From the NCBI GenBank assembly GCA_007449985.2, contig VIIQ02000068.1, positions 372,001-436,000 of the forward strand: DNA of 64,000 nt, in the 5' to 3' direction. Both the position numbers and the translations under genes were made by a program. This DNA is from Desmodesmus armatus (lineage: Eukaryota > Chlorophyta > Chlorophyceae > Sphaeropleales > Scenedesmaceae). Position 1 is the first letter of the stretch. Each line of letters begins with the position of its first letter. The notes below the pieces were generated by a model that was not told where the DNA came from, ran no database searches, and saw only the letters and a list, made by a program, of their open reading frames with translations. This document shows, one piece after another, positions 9,309-21,842 of the stretch.

Positions 9309-12300
9309 ATGTCGACCTCCTCTGATCGCAAGCCTGGCCAGGCCAAGTTTGCCAACTCCAATCTCAATGCGTTGTTAGCACCAAAGAACGCTGATGGCCG
9401 CTCAGCCAGCGCTGCAGGCCGTGTCTTGCTCCTGGGCACTGCAAAGGTAAGAAAAGAAACCCCCCCTGGTGCTGATCAACGCTCAAGCGCTGCCTCAGAT
9501 GTGTCTGATCGCAGCTGCAGCAGCGGCCGAGAGCCAGGCATGGAGAGCATGCCGCCGCTGGCCAATCATCACCGCGCTGCAGCTGAGCCTGTCTTGTCCT
9601 TGACACGTCTTGCCCCTGCAGCGGACCAAATCCACCACCCTTGGGACCAAGCTTGTTGTGCCGAAGCCAGTTAACCTCCCGTCAAAGAAGAAGGTGGGTT
9701 GGAGTCTGCTACAGCAACAGCAAACCATCAGTTGCAGCCTGCCCGGTATGATGCTGGCCAGTGGCTCACCATCATCCTCTTCACTTGCAGGAGCACCAAG
9801 GAAATGACCCCACTACGCAGCTGGTCCCTTCAGGTGCAGCCGGAGCTGGATGGAGCAAGCCAGAGGAGCCGCAACCGCCCCAGCCACAGCCACAGCCTGA
9901 GGTCAGGCAGTCAGCACTGACAGCAGGCTCCAACTGGGCATCATCAGGCCAGCGCACAAGCAGCAGTGGTTGGGTGCCACCAGCAAGGGAGGGCCCCTTT
10001 GCAGGCACTGCAGCGCCACGTGGATCGTTCCCAGTTGATCGGCACCTCAACCCAGAGGAGTACCCCAGCTTGGCAGCAACCTCCAAGGAGAAGGCAGCCA
10101 ACAAACGTCAGCAGTTTGAGCAGCATGGACGTGCTGGCCAGCAGGTGCGTGGTCGGTTGTGCACAGGAGTATTGTATGTCGGCAGCAACACTGTGTGACC
10201 CCGGTGTGGTGGGTCCTGCTGGCTCAGTAGCACATGTCTGCGCACAGATTCGAAAGCATGTAAAGGCAGCACATGACAGCAGGAGACGTGCCCTCAGCAG
10301 CGTTGCTGCAGGGGCAATGGGTGTTGCATGATTGCTCACATGCTTGTTTGGTGAATGTATGCTGTGTTGGCTTGCTGCTGCTGTGCAGGACCCGCGCTGG
10401 GGTGATGATGAGCGGGACGTGTCTTTCAGGGACAGCAGAGAGTGGTAAGTGTACAGGCACCGTCACGACTGCAGAAGGTGGCCTGCAAAGGCCACTTTGG
10501 CATTCCCCTGCTAACTGCGCAGCAAGTGTGGCAGTCTTCGTGGCGCTGGAGTGCGCTGCAGCCCTGCATTGTGCAGTCAGACATCCTCAGCACGTCAGGT
10601 GGTGCTGGCAGCCCCTTCCAGCCCCAGGCAGCAGGTGTTCGGTTGGTGTGTTGCTCTCAATGTGCGCTGACCACATGTACTGTGACATTTCCCCCAGGTC
10701 TGGGCGTGATGACATGTATGACGATGATCGCTATGGCCCTGTTGGCGGCTTTGGTGGCCGTCACCCTGCTGAATTTGACGACCGCTACGGCCACCCACCT
10801 CCCGGCGGCGGCCGGTTCGGTCCCGGCCGGACCGTTACAGCTATGAGTACGATGAGCGGGACCGCAGGGGAGGCTTTGGTGGCCCGCCAGAGGATGGGGA
10901 GTTCCGGGGTGGGGCAGGCTGGAGGGAGCGTGAGGCAGGCCCAGGCTACGAGCCCCGCGGCTACAGGGGTGAGGGTGGCAGGCCAGGCTACGAGCCTCGT
11001 GGCGGGTTTGATCGGGAGCGCTATGAGGCTCACCGGCCTGGGTATGAGGGTGGGTACATTGAGCGGGACCTGCTGCCACCCCCGCCACCCCCGCGGCCTG
11101 GAGCAGCTGGGCCTGCAGTGCCAGAGGCAGCAGTTGTTGAGGAGCCCGCAGTCGTGCAGCGTGCGGACGACAGCGACAGTGAGGAGGACCCTGAGCGGGC
11201 AGCCTTTGAGGCTGAGCTGGCACGCGTGGCTGCTGACATGGAGAGGGTGAGTGTGCTGCAGCAGCGGCTAATGTCTGTGAAGACTCTGGATGGTCTGTGT
11301 GTGACACTGGACTGTGCGCCAGCTGGTGTTCTGTGCATTGCTAGTTGGTGGCATGCATATTGTGCTTATGCTAGCTGCGATCGCAGTGTTGTGTGAACTG
11401 CAGCATGGCCACAGGCAAAGGCCTCTCAAGTGCATGTTATCAATGACGGTGTTGCAGTCCTGCATGGACAGCTCAAGTGACAACTTAGTGGTTGGTGGCG
11501 CTCAACAGCACAGCCACACATGCAAGTACTTGTGTTGTGCGTTGCGTTGAAACTCTGCTTCCTTTTCATCCTTTGCCCTGCAGAAGAAGCAGGAGGAGGC
11601 GCTGGCTGCACAGGGCCCCCCGCCGCCACCCCCGCCCCCTCCTCCTCCACCTCCTCGGGAGTCCCCAGTGCCTATGGAAGCCAGGCAGCAGCCACCACCG
11701 CCACCTCCGCCCCAGCGCGGGCCCCCAGTCCTGTTGGATAGGGCAGCAGCAGAGCGTCTGCAGGCAGACCGTGCAGCGGCGGCAGCAGCAGCGGCAGTGG
11801 CATCAGGTGCTGTGCCGCCTCCCTCAGCCAACGCCAGGCCAGGGCCGGCACCCAGGGGCGCACCACCAGCAGCGGCTGAGGATGCAGCTGGCAGTGCCAT
11901 TCAACAGCAGCAGCAGCTGCCTCCCCCACCAGCAAAGCCTGACGATCCTGAAGCAGCCGCCGCAGCAGCAAAAGCAGCAAAGGAGGCAGCTGCCGCCAAG
12001 GCTGCTGCCCGTGTGGCTGCCCTGGCTGAGGAGGAGCAGCGCCGCAAGGCAGCAGCGGCAGAGAAGCTGCGCAGGCTTGAGGAGCAGATGGCAGCCAGGC
12101 AGCAGCAGATGCAGCAGCAGCAGGCTGCCGCACAGCCTGCTGAGCCTCATGCTGCCCCTACTGAGCAGGCCGAGGCACAGCCCACCAGCAATGGTACCCC
12201 TGCACAGGCAGCACCTGCTCCAGCAGCAGCGGCTGCTGTGCCTGCAGGCAAGGCTGAGGCAGCTGCCGGCAAAGCAGCTGGCACCCCACCAATTCCTGCA

Positions 12301-15300
12301 GGAGGGCCCAGCAGCAGGCAGCAGCCACCGGCAGCTGGCAAGCAAGGCAAGGAGCGCAGCGGCCGCCACAGCAGGTCTGGTTCTGCTGGGTCTGCCGGCT
12401 CAGCAGGTGAGCCCCAGTCTGCAGGGGCTGAGGCCAAGCCTGCCAGGGGCAAGCAGCAAAGCGGCGGCAAGAGCCAGCAGCAGCTGGTGTCAACTGCAGC
12501 AGCAGAGGACACAGCAAAGGCCACAGCTGCCCCTGCTGTCCCTAAGCCTGCTGCGTGGTCCAAGCCTGGCTCTGGGGTCATGACTGCAAAGTTCGGCAGC
12601 CTTGATGAGAGAATGCTGGCAGAGCTGGCGGAAAAGAAAGCAGCAGATGAGGCAGCAGCAGCTGCCAAGGCATCCGACTCCTTTGGCGGGGCTGGCAGGG
12701 GCAGGGGCCGCGCTGGCAGGGGTGCAGGGCGCAGCGGCCGCATCAGTGCTGAGGGTGGTACGGGCAGGGAGGAGACTTCGGAGCTGCGGGAGGGCCCAGC
12801 TCGCGGCAGGCCCGGCAGGGAAGCCCCAGATGCAGCTGCTGCTGGCGGTGCTGCGCCCGAGGGGCCCGTCGCAGCAGCAGCTGGGCCTGGTCGCGGCCGT
12901 GGCAGGGCAGAGCGTGGCGGCCGTGCAGGCAGGGGCACAGGCAGGGGCCGTGCGGGCATGCCACTGGATGCCACCAGCACACCTGCTGCCTCTGCTGCAG
13001 CTGATGAGGCATCTGCAGCGGCCGATGCTAGGCCGGGTCCTGCAGGGGCCAAGGCAGGGGAGCGCCCAGCTGCTGCTGCCCGCCCGGAGGACAAGGGTGT
13101 TGCACGCAGCTCTTCAGGAGCGGGCAGTGCAGCCGCAGGCGACAGGGACAGCCAGGGCGCAGCAGGCCGGCGCCACAGCAGGGGCGCCAGCAAGGATGGC
13201 ATCGAGACAGCCAGCACCAGCAGCATGGGTAGTGCTGGAGGTGCAGCAGCGGCTGGTAAGGGTGGCAGGCGGGGTGACAGCAGGCCAGGCAGCAGGGGCA
13301 GGGGGGCTGCGCAGCAGGCAGCAGAGGGCCAGCAGGCGGCAGGCGACTCGGCAGCCGCCGCAGCGGCAGCGGCCGCAGCCAGTGCAGCTGCTACGGGTCT
13401 GCCTGGTGCTGCTGCGGGTCCTGCTGGTCCAGCCAGTTGGTCGCCAGCAGCAGCACCACTCAGCCGGCCTCCTGCAGCATCTGCCCCACAGGCAATCCCA
13501 GCAGCCCGGACCCAGGCAGACGCTGACGCAGCAGCGGCAGCAGCAGCGGCAGCAGCCAGCAATGCAGATGCCCTGGGGGCACAGATTGCAAAGAACGTTG
13601 TGTCCATGACTCTGGATGATCCAGTCAACCTGCCCGCCAGCCTGGACCCCACTCCACCCCGGGAGGGCATGGCGCCCTACGAGCGCCACATGGCCCAGCA
13701 GCAGCAGCAGCAGGTGACACGGCCTGGGCCAGGTGCCCCAGCGGGCCAGGTTCCAGGCCCAGGTCCAGCCAGCATGGGCCCAGGCCCAGGGGACTTTGGG
13801 GGCCTGGGTGGTGTGCCAAAGCAGCAAGAGGGCCAGCAGGGTCCTCCTGTCCTGCAAGGCCCACCTGGTGCTGCCCTCCCCGGCGGCATCCGGCCTCCGC
13901 TGTTCCCCCCGCACATGGCCCCGCCTGCAGCAGCAGCAGCGGCGGCGGCTGCAGCCATGGCGGCGGGGCTGCCTGGCGTGGGACACCTCCCGCCCTTCAA
14001 CTTCCCACCCATGGCCGGTGTACCACCCCAGGGCCTGGGGGCTTGGTGCCACAGGGTGGCCCACAAGCAGGACCCCCAGGGGGACTCCAGGGCCCCCCGG
14101 GAGCGCAGGTCAACCCCGCAGTGTCTGCAGCAGCGGCTGCAGCTGCGGCCGCAGCAGTGGCAGGCATGTGGGGTGCTCCCCACCACGGGCCGCTGTTCCA
14201 GCCCCCTCACATGCCTCCAAACCTGGCAGAGGCTGTCAACAGCTTCTACAATGCAGGTGGTGCCAACATGTTTGCGCCACCCGGGGCACAGCCGCCGCAG
14301 CAGCAGCAGCAGCCCCCACACCAGCAGCAGCAGGGCCCGGGGCCACAGGGTGGGCCTCCTCCAGCAGGCAGCAGTGCGGAGCAGCAGCAGCGGCAGCATC
14401 AGCACCAGCAGCAGGGCATGCCTGGCAGCGCCCCACCCAGCAGCGCAGGCCCCCCTGGGCCCCTCCCTGCACACATGGGCCCTGTGCCGCCCATGCTGCC
14501 ACAGTTCTCACCCTTTGGCCCAGGGCCCTTCGGCCCCCCAATGGGTGGCCTGTTCGGCCCTGCACAGCCCTTCGTGCCCACCGGCCGTCAGCCCGATTGG
14601 TCCACTGGCCTGCCGGGGGGATCTCCCCTCTGACAGGAGGCGGCCAGGGCTCTCCTGGTGCCGGTGGTGGTGGACCCCCAGGAGGCATGCCCAACAGTCA
14701 GGGCGGGCCGGGTGGGCCAGCAGGTGTGGGAGCTATGACAGCAGGGCCGGGTGGGCCCCCTGCAGGGGGTCCCAGCCCTAGGGGACAGCAGTTCCCTCCC
14801 CACCCGCAGCAGCAGGCGCCCCAAGGGGGCCCTCAGATGGGAGGGCAGGTGCCGGGCAGCCGGCCAGGGCCACCCTATGGCAATGTGATGCTGCAGCAGC
14901 AGCCGCCACAGCAGCAGATGCAGGGCCCAGGCGGTCACCCTGGCGGGGACGGCAGTGGGGGGCTTTACCAGCGGGGTGGGCCAGGTCCTGAGGGTGGTGC
15001 ACCCATGGGGCCCTACCCAGGAGCAGCACAGCAGCCTGGTGGTGGTCCTGGTGTCGGCGTGAACCCTAATGCACCAAGGCCAGGCATCGCCATGGGCCCC
15101 CTGGGGTCTCCCATTGCTACCAAGCCATTTGACATGCCTCCGCCACAGCAGCAGGCGCAGCAGCAGCAGGCACAGCAGGGCATGCAGCATCCACAGCACA
15201 AGCCGTTTGACATGCCTCCGCAGCAGCAGCAGCAGCAGCAGGGTGGCAATCAGGGCCGCCAGGGTGGACCCTTGCGGTCTAACAGCAGAGGCAGGGAGGG

Positions 15301-16233
15301 CCCTGGCAGCAGCAGCAATGCTACAGCCTATCTGCCAGATGATATCCTGGGCTTGGATGGGCCTAGTGACTCTGCAGCCGAACGGGAGCGCCAGCAGCAG
15401 CACCAGCGGGGACAGCAGGCAGGAGGCATGCGGCAGCAGCGGCAGCCCGCCGGGCGCAACGGCATGCACAGGCGTGGTGGACCTGCAGACCAGCCCCCCG
15501 GTGACGACAACAGCGGTGGAATGGGCCCTGCCAACGGGCCTTACGGTGGCGGGGGCAGGGGCGGCAGGGGGCCCCGGGGTGGTGGGTGGATGGGTGGTCC
15601 TGGTCCTTCGCAGGGCGGCAGGGGTGGGGCAGGTGGTCCTGGCGGCCGTGGCGGCCGTGGTGGTCCTCAGCAGTATGGAGGAGGCCCCGCCCAGCTCAGC
15701 ACATGGGCGGTACGGCACAGCAGGGTCAGGACTCAGCTGCGGCCTCTGCCAACGGTGGGCCCCCACCCTCTGCCAGCGGCAGGGGAGGGATGCCAGGCGG
15801 TGGGGGTGGCGGTGCCCAAGGACCTCAGGATGGACCCCCCAGGCAGCAGCACCAGCATGACGGCGGTGCTGGGCAGCAGCCCGGCAGGCAGGGCAGGGGT
15901 GGCAGCCGCAGCAACACCCCCCGACATGGCCGCAACAGCGGCGGCGGCAGCAGGGGCGGCAGCGGTGGCGGTGGCAGCAATGCAGGCGGTGGCGCTACAG
16001 CCAATGGGCCCAGCGGTGGGCCCTCAGGTGGCCCTCCTGCTGGAGGGTCCGGCCCGGCAGCAGCTCAGCAGCAGCCCCAGCAGGGGGGGCGTGGTGGCAG
16101 GGCGAGCGGTGGCGGTGGCCGTGGTCAGGGAGGTGGCAGGGGCAGGGCAGGTCCGGCCAATGCTGGCGGCGCCACCAAGGCCATCTATGTGCCCAAGGGT
16201 CAGCAACCGCAGCAGCAGCCTGCTGCATCTTGA
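9309..16233 (+). CDS. PRRC2/BAT2 N-terminal-domain protein (plant MOS1-like), giant RGG/Gln-rich protein
   Basis: Exons are 9309-9446, 9622-9693, 9791-10144, 10389-10444, 10698-11246 and 11584-16233, phase-consistent apart from four apparent one-base losses. Corrected length is about 1,940 residues. Residues about 10-100 match the BAT2_N/PRRC2 domain: LNALLAPK, then LGTKLVVPKPVNLPS, then GNDPTTQLVPSG and GWSKPE, as in plant MOS1 and animal PRRC2. EEYPSL follows at about residue 165. Then come an Asp/Arg/Gly-rich segment (DDMYDDDRYG, YEYDERDRRGG), an acidic DSDSEEDPE helix leading into poly-Pro, and extended Ala/Gln/Gly tracts with RG/RGG clusters (GRGRGRAGRGAGRSGR) typical of RNA-binding proteins. 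The C-terminus is KAIYVPKGQQPQQQPAAS. PRRC2 proteins act in RNA granules and translation; MOS1 acts in plant immune-gene expression. The role in algae is inferred. The frame shifts near 10829, 14037, 14625 and 15685 (see findings). Confidence 0.85.
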
Positions 16234-17414
16234 GGGGTTTGAGGTTCTAGTCTGTAGAGGAGTGAGCACCGGGCTGACATGGCTGATATGCAGACGGTTT
16301 GGCAGCTAATGCCTATCCCAGGTGTTCGTGCTGCTGGTGTGTTTGAGTGGTTCAGGGGTGCATTTGGCCGCCATGGCTGGAAATCTAGCCGGGCTGGTTG
16401 CGAATGCTGTTTTCAGGTGTCGTGCTGCGAGCGCCTGGTTTTCAGGAGGTTGTTTGCTGCTCAATGCTTTGTTGCCATTGGCAGTGATTACGTGTGGCTG
16501 TGCTGCTGCCAACACTGCATCCAGCAGCTGCCTGCGGATCGCTTGCAGGGTTTTTGTTCTCGCCCAAGTGCCACCTGGTCTTGCGTGTCAAGGTGTCAGG
16601 GCAGAGGCACAGTTTGGTGGTGGCCATGCCCATGCTTCCCTGTCTGCGTGTTGGTGCGGAGCTTGCTTTCAGGTTGCAGGCCGAGTGGCTGCAGTCAGTG
16701 CCGGCCCACCCAGCCCCACTCTGGGGCTCTGTAGCTTGTCAGATGAGGCCTTTAGGGGGTCATGTGATGCTTTGCTGCGTGCGGGTGATGCTTGTGCTGT
16801 CAACAGGCCAAGCCACCCTAGCCCTCATTAGCTCATGTTTGGGCTGTAGCATTGCTGAGGGCTGGACCAGCAAGGGTCAGTAGCCATTGCGGGGTGCTGC
16901 AGGCACATTGAGCAGAGACTGCTTGCCACCATGCCCCGGTGCCTGTTGGGCGCCCTGGGTACCTGGCACAGTGTTTTTGGACGGACCAGGGCAGAGCCTG
17001 GTTTTGGTGTGACAGCTTGGTGTTCGACAGGCCCACGCACGTCAGTGCACATCTCTAGTCTGCATACGGGCAATTAGCGCCAATGAGCTTGAGTGCTTGT
17101 GAAGTTTGTGTGGCGTGCATGTTCATACCTTTCTGATGCCATAGCAGAGGCAAGGATAGAGTGCAGGCGTTGATGAAGTGACCGGGCAGAGATGATGTTT
17201 AGTGCATTAGCTGTGCTGTGATGCACATCTGCTTGCCTTGCAGCTGGTGCCCTGAAAGTGAAAGTGAGTGTGGAGGTGGCGCTTGCAAGTGTGCACATTG
17301 CATCATTTTTGTATGCCTCTAGATGCAAGGGCGAACGAAGGTGTGCAGGCTGCCAACACCTCTGTCACCGTTAAGGTGTTTTACCACTGCAATGTGGCCT
17401 TGAGGCTGGTCAGC

Positions 17415-17419
17415 TGTAA
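17415..17419 (+). terminator. Poly(A) signal TGTAA of the PRRC2-like gene
   Basis: First TGTAA seen after the stop at 16233. It implies a 3' UTR of about 1.2 kb, which is long but not unusual for chlorophytes. The stretch 16234-17414 shows no other gene. Confidence 0.4.
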
Positions 17420-18366
17420 CATGCTCATGCCCCCACAACAATCGCCTATGATGGATGCTGCCTGCATGCTCGTCGGTGTGTGCACAGGGCAAACAATACA
17501 CACAATACAATGTACACATGGCCTGAGAGTCGTGCAGCCATGTTTGAGCCAGTCTTGCGCACATCCTTACACACTGACAATCAGCAGGGATAGCACTCCT
17601 GGCTGGCAGCATCAGGCAGGGCGTGGTTCTTTAGCAGCTTGCACATGGCCTGTTCAGCGCATCAGCACCTCAAGAGCCTGCCTGAAACAGAAATGATTGC
17701 TTTGCCTGTCACAGCAGCAATGTGACTGTCACACACAGCTTAGCATACAGCAGCACCGCATCAAGTGTTGTTTCAGGCAGCAACAGTGCTGTGAAAGCTT
17801 CTCCACAAGCCAACCCACCTGCCCACCGGCCGGCAGGCCGTCTCAGGGCTGGCGTCACTCATGTCAGCAGCATGGGTGGGCAGTAACGCATGGGATGTGT
17901 CAGCAGCACATGTGGAGCAGGATGAAGCAGGGCCACTTTGTGAACCTTGTGTCGCCTCTGTCACACAGTGTGCACAAAGGACAAAGGACATGGTCCCAAG
18001 AGGCCAAGGTGGCCTACCACCCTTACTCTCTCTCGCTGGGGCGCAGGGCTACCCGTAAAGTGGAAGAACCTCGCAGAAAAGCACTAATAATAGCAACAGA
18101 AGTAAACCTGGCTGCCTCTTCTGTCGTCCCGTGTGGCACGTGACGGCAGAAGACCCCTTCGTTCGGGTCTCTTCGGATTCGTCAACCTTTCGTTATCAGA
18201 AATAACACTTGAGACGGCGCATACCCTTCCTCGCTGTCAAGCGCTTTGGATTCTCCCACTCTCTGAACTTGCCTGAGCTGCAGCTGCTTCACACTGTCAT
18301 CACAGTCCTTTGCAGTAGCAACAGCTGCTTCATCACAGCCCTTGCAGTCCGCGCTTAGATCCCATC
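17420..18366. promoter_or_regulatory. Intergenic region and promoter of truncated haemoglobin 1
   Basis: No gene is seen. It holds a perfect G-box core CACGTG at 18137-18142 followed by AC (CACGTGAC), 225 bp before the haemoglobin ATG. A small hairpin lies at about 18149-18168 (AGACCC paired with GGGTCT). Confidence 0.4.
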
Positions 18367-19439
18367 ATGCACTCCGTTCGTCTCAACAGGTCCAGCTTGG
18401 CTTCAAGGGCTGGAGGTAGACTTCAGCAGGCACAGTTGTGCAAGCCTGTCATGCGCCCTGTGGTGGCACATGCTGCTCCTGCATCGCTGTTCGACAAACT
18501 GGGAGGAAAGGATGCTGTGGTTGCAGCTGTGGACATCTTCTACCAAAAGGTGATAGCAGCTGCTGCTTAGTGAAAGGACTGACTGCATGTGTCGCATGCC
18601 AGAGAGCAGCTGTATTGGCGTGCTGTTGCTGCATGCACTGCTGCTGAGCACATGCGCCATGCATGAGGAGTAGACCTGATCAGGACGTGAGCTGGTTCAG
18701 GACACCATCATAATCATCACTGACGATGTCTTTGCATGGTGAACACGTGTTTGATGACTCATGCATGCAGGTGCTTGCCGATGACAGAGTGAACTCATAT
18801 TTCCAGGGCACTGACATGGTCAAGCAAAGGGCCCACCAGGTGAGGAGAATTGACTCCCCAAGGGTGCATCGCCAGTGCTATTGGTGCACTGGGTGCATTG
18901 CACCAGCGGCAGAGCTTGTGGCTTTGTGCATTGCTTATTTTCAGTCATGAGGCAGGTGGCAGCCGGGGCTATGCGACGGTAGCAGCAGCGCATGCGGTCC
19001 ACAGCAGAGCCACCGTGGGCTTGCCCTGCCGCATGTGGCAACAAGCAACAAGCAGGACAGGTGGATTGTGGCGGTGCCTGGCACTGCACCTGCAGTCATG
19101 GGTGTGAGAGCATGTGCATACATGTTGAATACTGGTTAGCTCAGCCATGAAGCCCCCTGCCTGCGCACCTGCCCTTGCCCTGCACTCCCACCCCTGCCTC
19201 AGGCTGCCTTCATGACCATGGCATTCGGTGGTCCCAACAAGTACGCCGGGAAGGATATGGTTGCGGCACATGCTCACCTGCTGCCGCACCTTGAGGAGGT
19301 CCACTTCAACGCTATTGTGGAGCACTTTGTGGCCACAATGCACGACCTGGGTGTGCCCCAGGAGGATATCAATGAAGCAGTGGCGGTTGTGGCGACAACA
19401 AAGGACGCAGTGCTGTCACGCGCAGACGTGACTGCTTGA
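18367..19439 (+). CDS. Group I (GlbN-type) truncated haemoglobin, probably plastid-targeted
   Basis: Exons 18367-18549, 18771-18839 and 19203-19439 join in phase 0, giving 162 residues. Residues 1-37 look like a chloroplast transit peptide: Arg/Ser/Ala-rich, no acidic residues, ending MRPVVAHAA. The globin starts SLFDKLGGKDAVVAAV. Visible haem-pocket positions are Tyr B10 in DIFYQKV, Phe CD1 in YFQGTDM, a distal Gln/His cluster in KQRAHQAAFM, the GG turn in AFGGPNKY, and the proximal His F8 in AAHAHLLPHL. The length of the globin part (about 120) is normal for group I, as in Chlamydomonas THB proteins, which handle NO, O2 or nitrate-assimilation signalling. A G-box lies upstream. A close paralogue is at 40046-40984 on the other strand. 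Confidence 0.94.
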
Positions 19440-21842
19440 TAAAGCAGGGCTTACGAACGCTGGGTTGAAAAGTATGGTTATATCTTGTGCCCATTGGCAA
19501 ATCCATTGGATGGGGCTTTGGGGTTGTGGTGGTGAAGTGTGATGCAGTGTCATGTATTTTGATGCAGGGTGGGTGCCTGCCAGATAGGGCTGCAGTGGTA
19601 GGTTGTATGCATGGTTGATGATGCTGCCTGCATGATTTATGATGCTGCCTTTGTGAGCCATCTCATGTCGCTTTGACTTGAGGCCTCAATTGCGGCAGAA
19701 AAGTGGATGCGAGCCTGTTGCGTGGGGAAGTTGCAGGGTTGTGCTGACTTGTTTGAGCATGCTTGTGAGGCAGCATTGTCCCAGCCGCGCTACGGCTGTG
19801 AACCTGTGTTATTTTTATACAGGCATTTAGTATGCCTGCAGGCGCACTGGTACACTGGTTGCAGGGCATGCGGTTGCAGGGCATGCGGTTGCAGGGCATG
19901 TCGAGGCGGTGGCCGCACTTCCCTTGAGGCTGTTGCACTTGCTGGTGGCAGGTGACTCAGCGCACTGTCTCGTGCACACTCTGGTGATGGCAGGCAACTT
20001 CATGTGAATAGATCTTGATTGCTGGAGGATTCCCACACGACTTGTGAGTCACATTGCCTCCAACCACCACAGCCTGGTGTTTGAAGGACAAGTATTGCAC
20101 TCTCTGCCGTGGTGGGTACCGAAGTGTTGTTTCGCTTGGACTGTTTGTTTCTTTACCACGCACTGCCCTGCCGGGTGCCTGAGTGTTGGTGGAAACTGCA
20201 AGCTGCTGGTATACACTGGCTGGGACTACGTTCATACCTTCCAGCAGTGTCGATTTCATGCTGAGGATTTGAAACCTGTGCGCTGCCAAGTGCACAGTTT
20301 GTACTGTTAGTGGCAAGCTCCCTTGTGCACCCCCACTGCCAGTACAGTTTGACTCGTGCAGCCAACAAACCATGCCTGGTTTGGCAGTGTGTTGAGACAC
20401 ATAGCATTGTGAGGCCAGTTTAGGTGTGCAAGGCCAGACACCTAGCATTGCTAGTCCAGTCGGCTCTTGGTAGCCGTGTCCCAGCTGGTGTGCCAGCCCG
20501 AGCGGGCACACTGGGCCGGTGCGTTGCAGGGCTTGTGTAGCAAGGTGGTTTTGTACCTGCTCCCTGTTTGTGTGTACTTTTGATGTTGTGTTGGTATCTG
20601 TAGGTCTTGCTATGTAGGTGTTGCTGTGTACATGAGATGTGGGTGAGGTTCAGTTGATAGTTGCCTGGCTAGATTTTTGCTGACCATGTGTTGAACATGT
20701 GAGTTGCTTCAAGCAGGTACACGAGGTCATTGCAATGATGACAATATGATGTGTCTCGCCCTTGCCATGATTGCAAGTCGCGCAGATGGTGTCATGCAGT
20801 AGGCCAAACAAATGCGAAGAGTCCTTAGCAAATACTTAGTCTCAGTCGGACGCGTGGTCTGATGCTTGGTCTGTTCACATCACCCTGAGTCTTTTCAGCT
20901 CACCACCCAGGTACATGTACAGCTGCAGTGTGCATTCTATGTCGCATCCAAAGCATCCATACCATGGTCTGCCACAGTGAATCAGGACTGGCAGGACCAT
21001 GCAGAATGCTGCAGGCAAGGACACACGTCCAGAATGGTGATAGCCAAGACAGCGCTAACTACCTGTCATCAGCTGTGCGGCTACCAACAGTCAGGCAACT
21101 ATGATGTGAAAGTCTGTCGGCTCACATCTGATGCTGGCAGCGTTGTAGGCAGGCTGAGCAGACAAGACAACCCTTCACCTGAGCAGACAAGCCAATGCTG
21201 GGTGGTGGGCTGGGGTGTGCAGATGGTCACCACCACATCAGGCCTAGGCAGTGGTCCACAAGCAATGGTGAGAAGGAGCACATCTTGCTTGTCTAGCATG
21301 TGACTTGTACCTATAGCTCCTTGGACTGATGTCCTAACCCTGGTGCAAGGCACAGCCGTGCTGCAAGCGCATGGTGCTACCACCAACACTGGTGGTGGGC
21401 ACACCATAATAGGGTGGCGCACACATGTCCAAGCTTTGGCGGCAGCGCTAGAATTTGGGGTGGAGGGTCCTGCTGGCATATTTCACTGCCGGCCAAGCTC
21501 ATGCTGAGATTGTCACTGAGCAAGCCAGGCTGTTAAGGCCTTATAAGCATGTTTCTGCTACCAAAGCTTGAGGGTGAAAAATGCTGACAACCGCCTTCGA
21601 CCGGTCGGACGAGGCGTTGTCGATTCTGTGGTGGCGACCGCCCTTCGACCCACCTGACGTCCAAGGTTGACGCACACTAACAGAACGGCCGTTGAATTCC
21701 AGCTGCGGGCACAATCCATGCCCGTCACAGTAGCTCACAGACGCTTCAACAATTCGTGGTGCTCTCCTCATCACGCGGCAGTGCCATAGCAAAGCACAGC
21801 GCAGAATTGCCATTACCCATAGCGCACGATCATCGCCATCGG
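19440..21842. other. Intergenic region upstream of the F-box/LRR cluster
   Basis: No gene is recognised in about 2.4 kb. A 15-bp unit (GGTTGCAGGGCATGC) is repeated three times at about 19858-19903. From about 21285 onward the sequence resembles the region before copy B (about 25070-25600), marking the start of the duplicated unit. The conserved promoter block is at 21560-21690. Confidence 0.5.
21560..21690 (+). promoter_or_regulatory. Conserved promoter block of F-box/LRR copy A
   Basis: This block is shared with copy B (25315-25440) and, inverted, with 34880-35015. Its core TGACGTCCAAGG (21655-21666) lies 177 bp before the ATG at 21843 and contains a CRE/bZIP-like TGACGT. GAGGCGTTGT and GTGGTGGCGA precede it in both + strand copies. 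Confidence 0.6.

Noticed and set aside
12147..13670. 507-codon minus-strand open frame (Ala/Pro-rich)
   Set aside because: Shadow of the GCN-rich PRRC2-like exon on the other strand. No domain, and it overlaps a phase-supported coding exon.
14588..15766. 392-codon minus-strand open frame
   Set aside because: Antisense shadow of the same Gln/Gly/Pro-rich exon.
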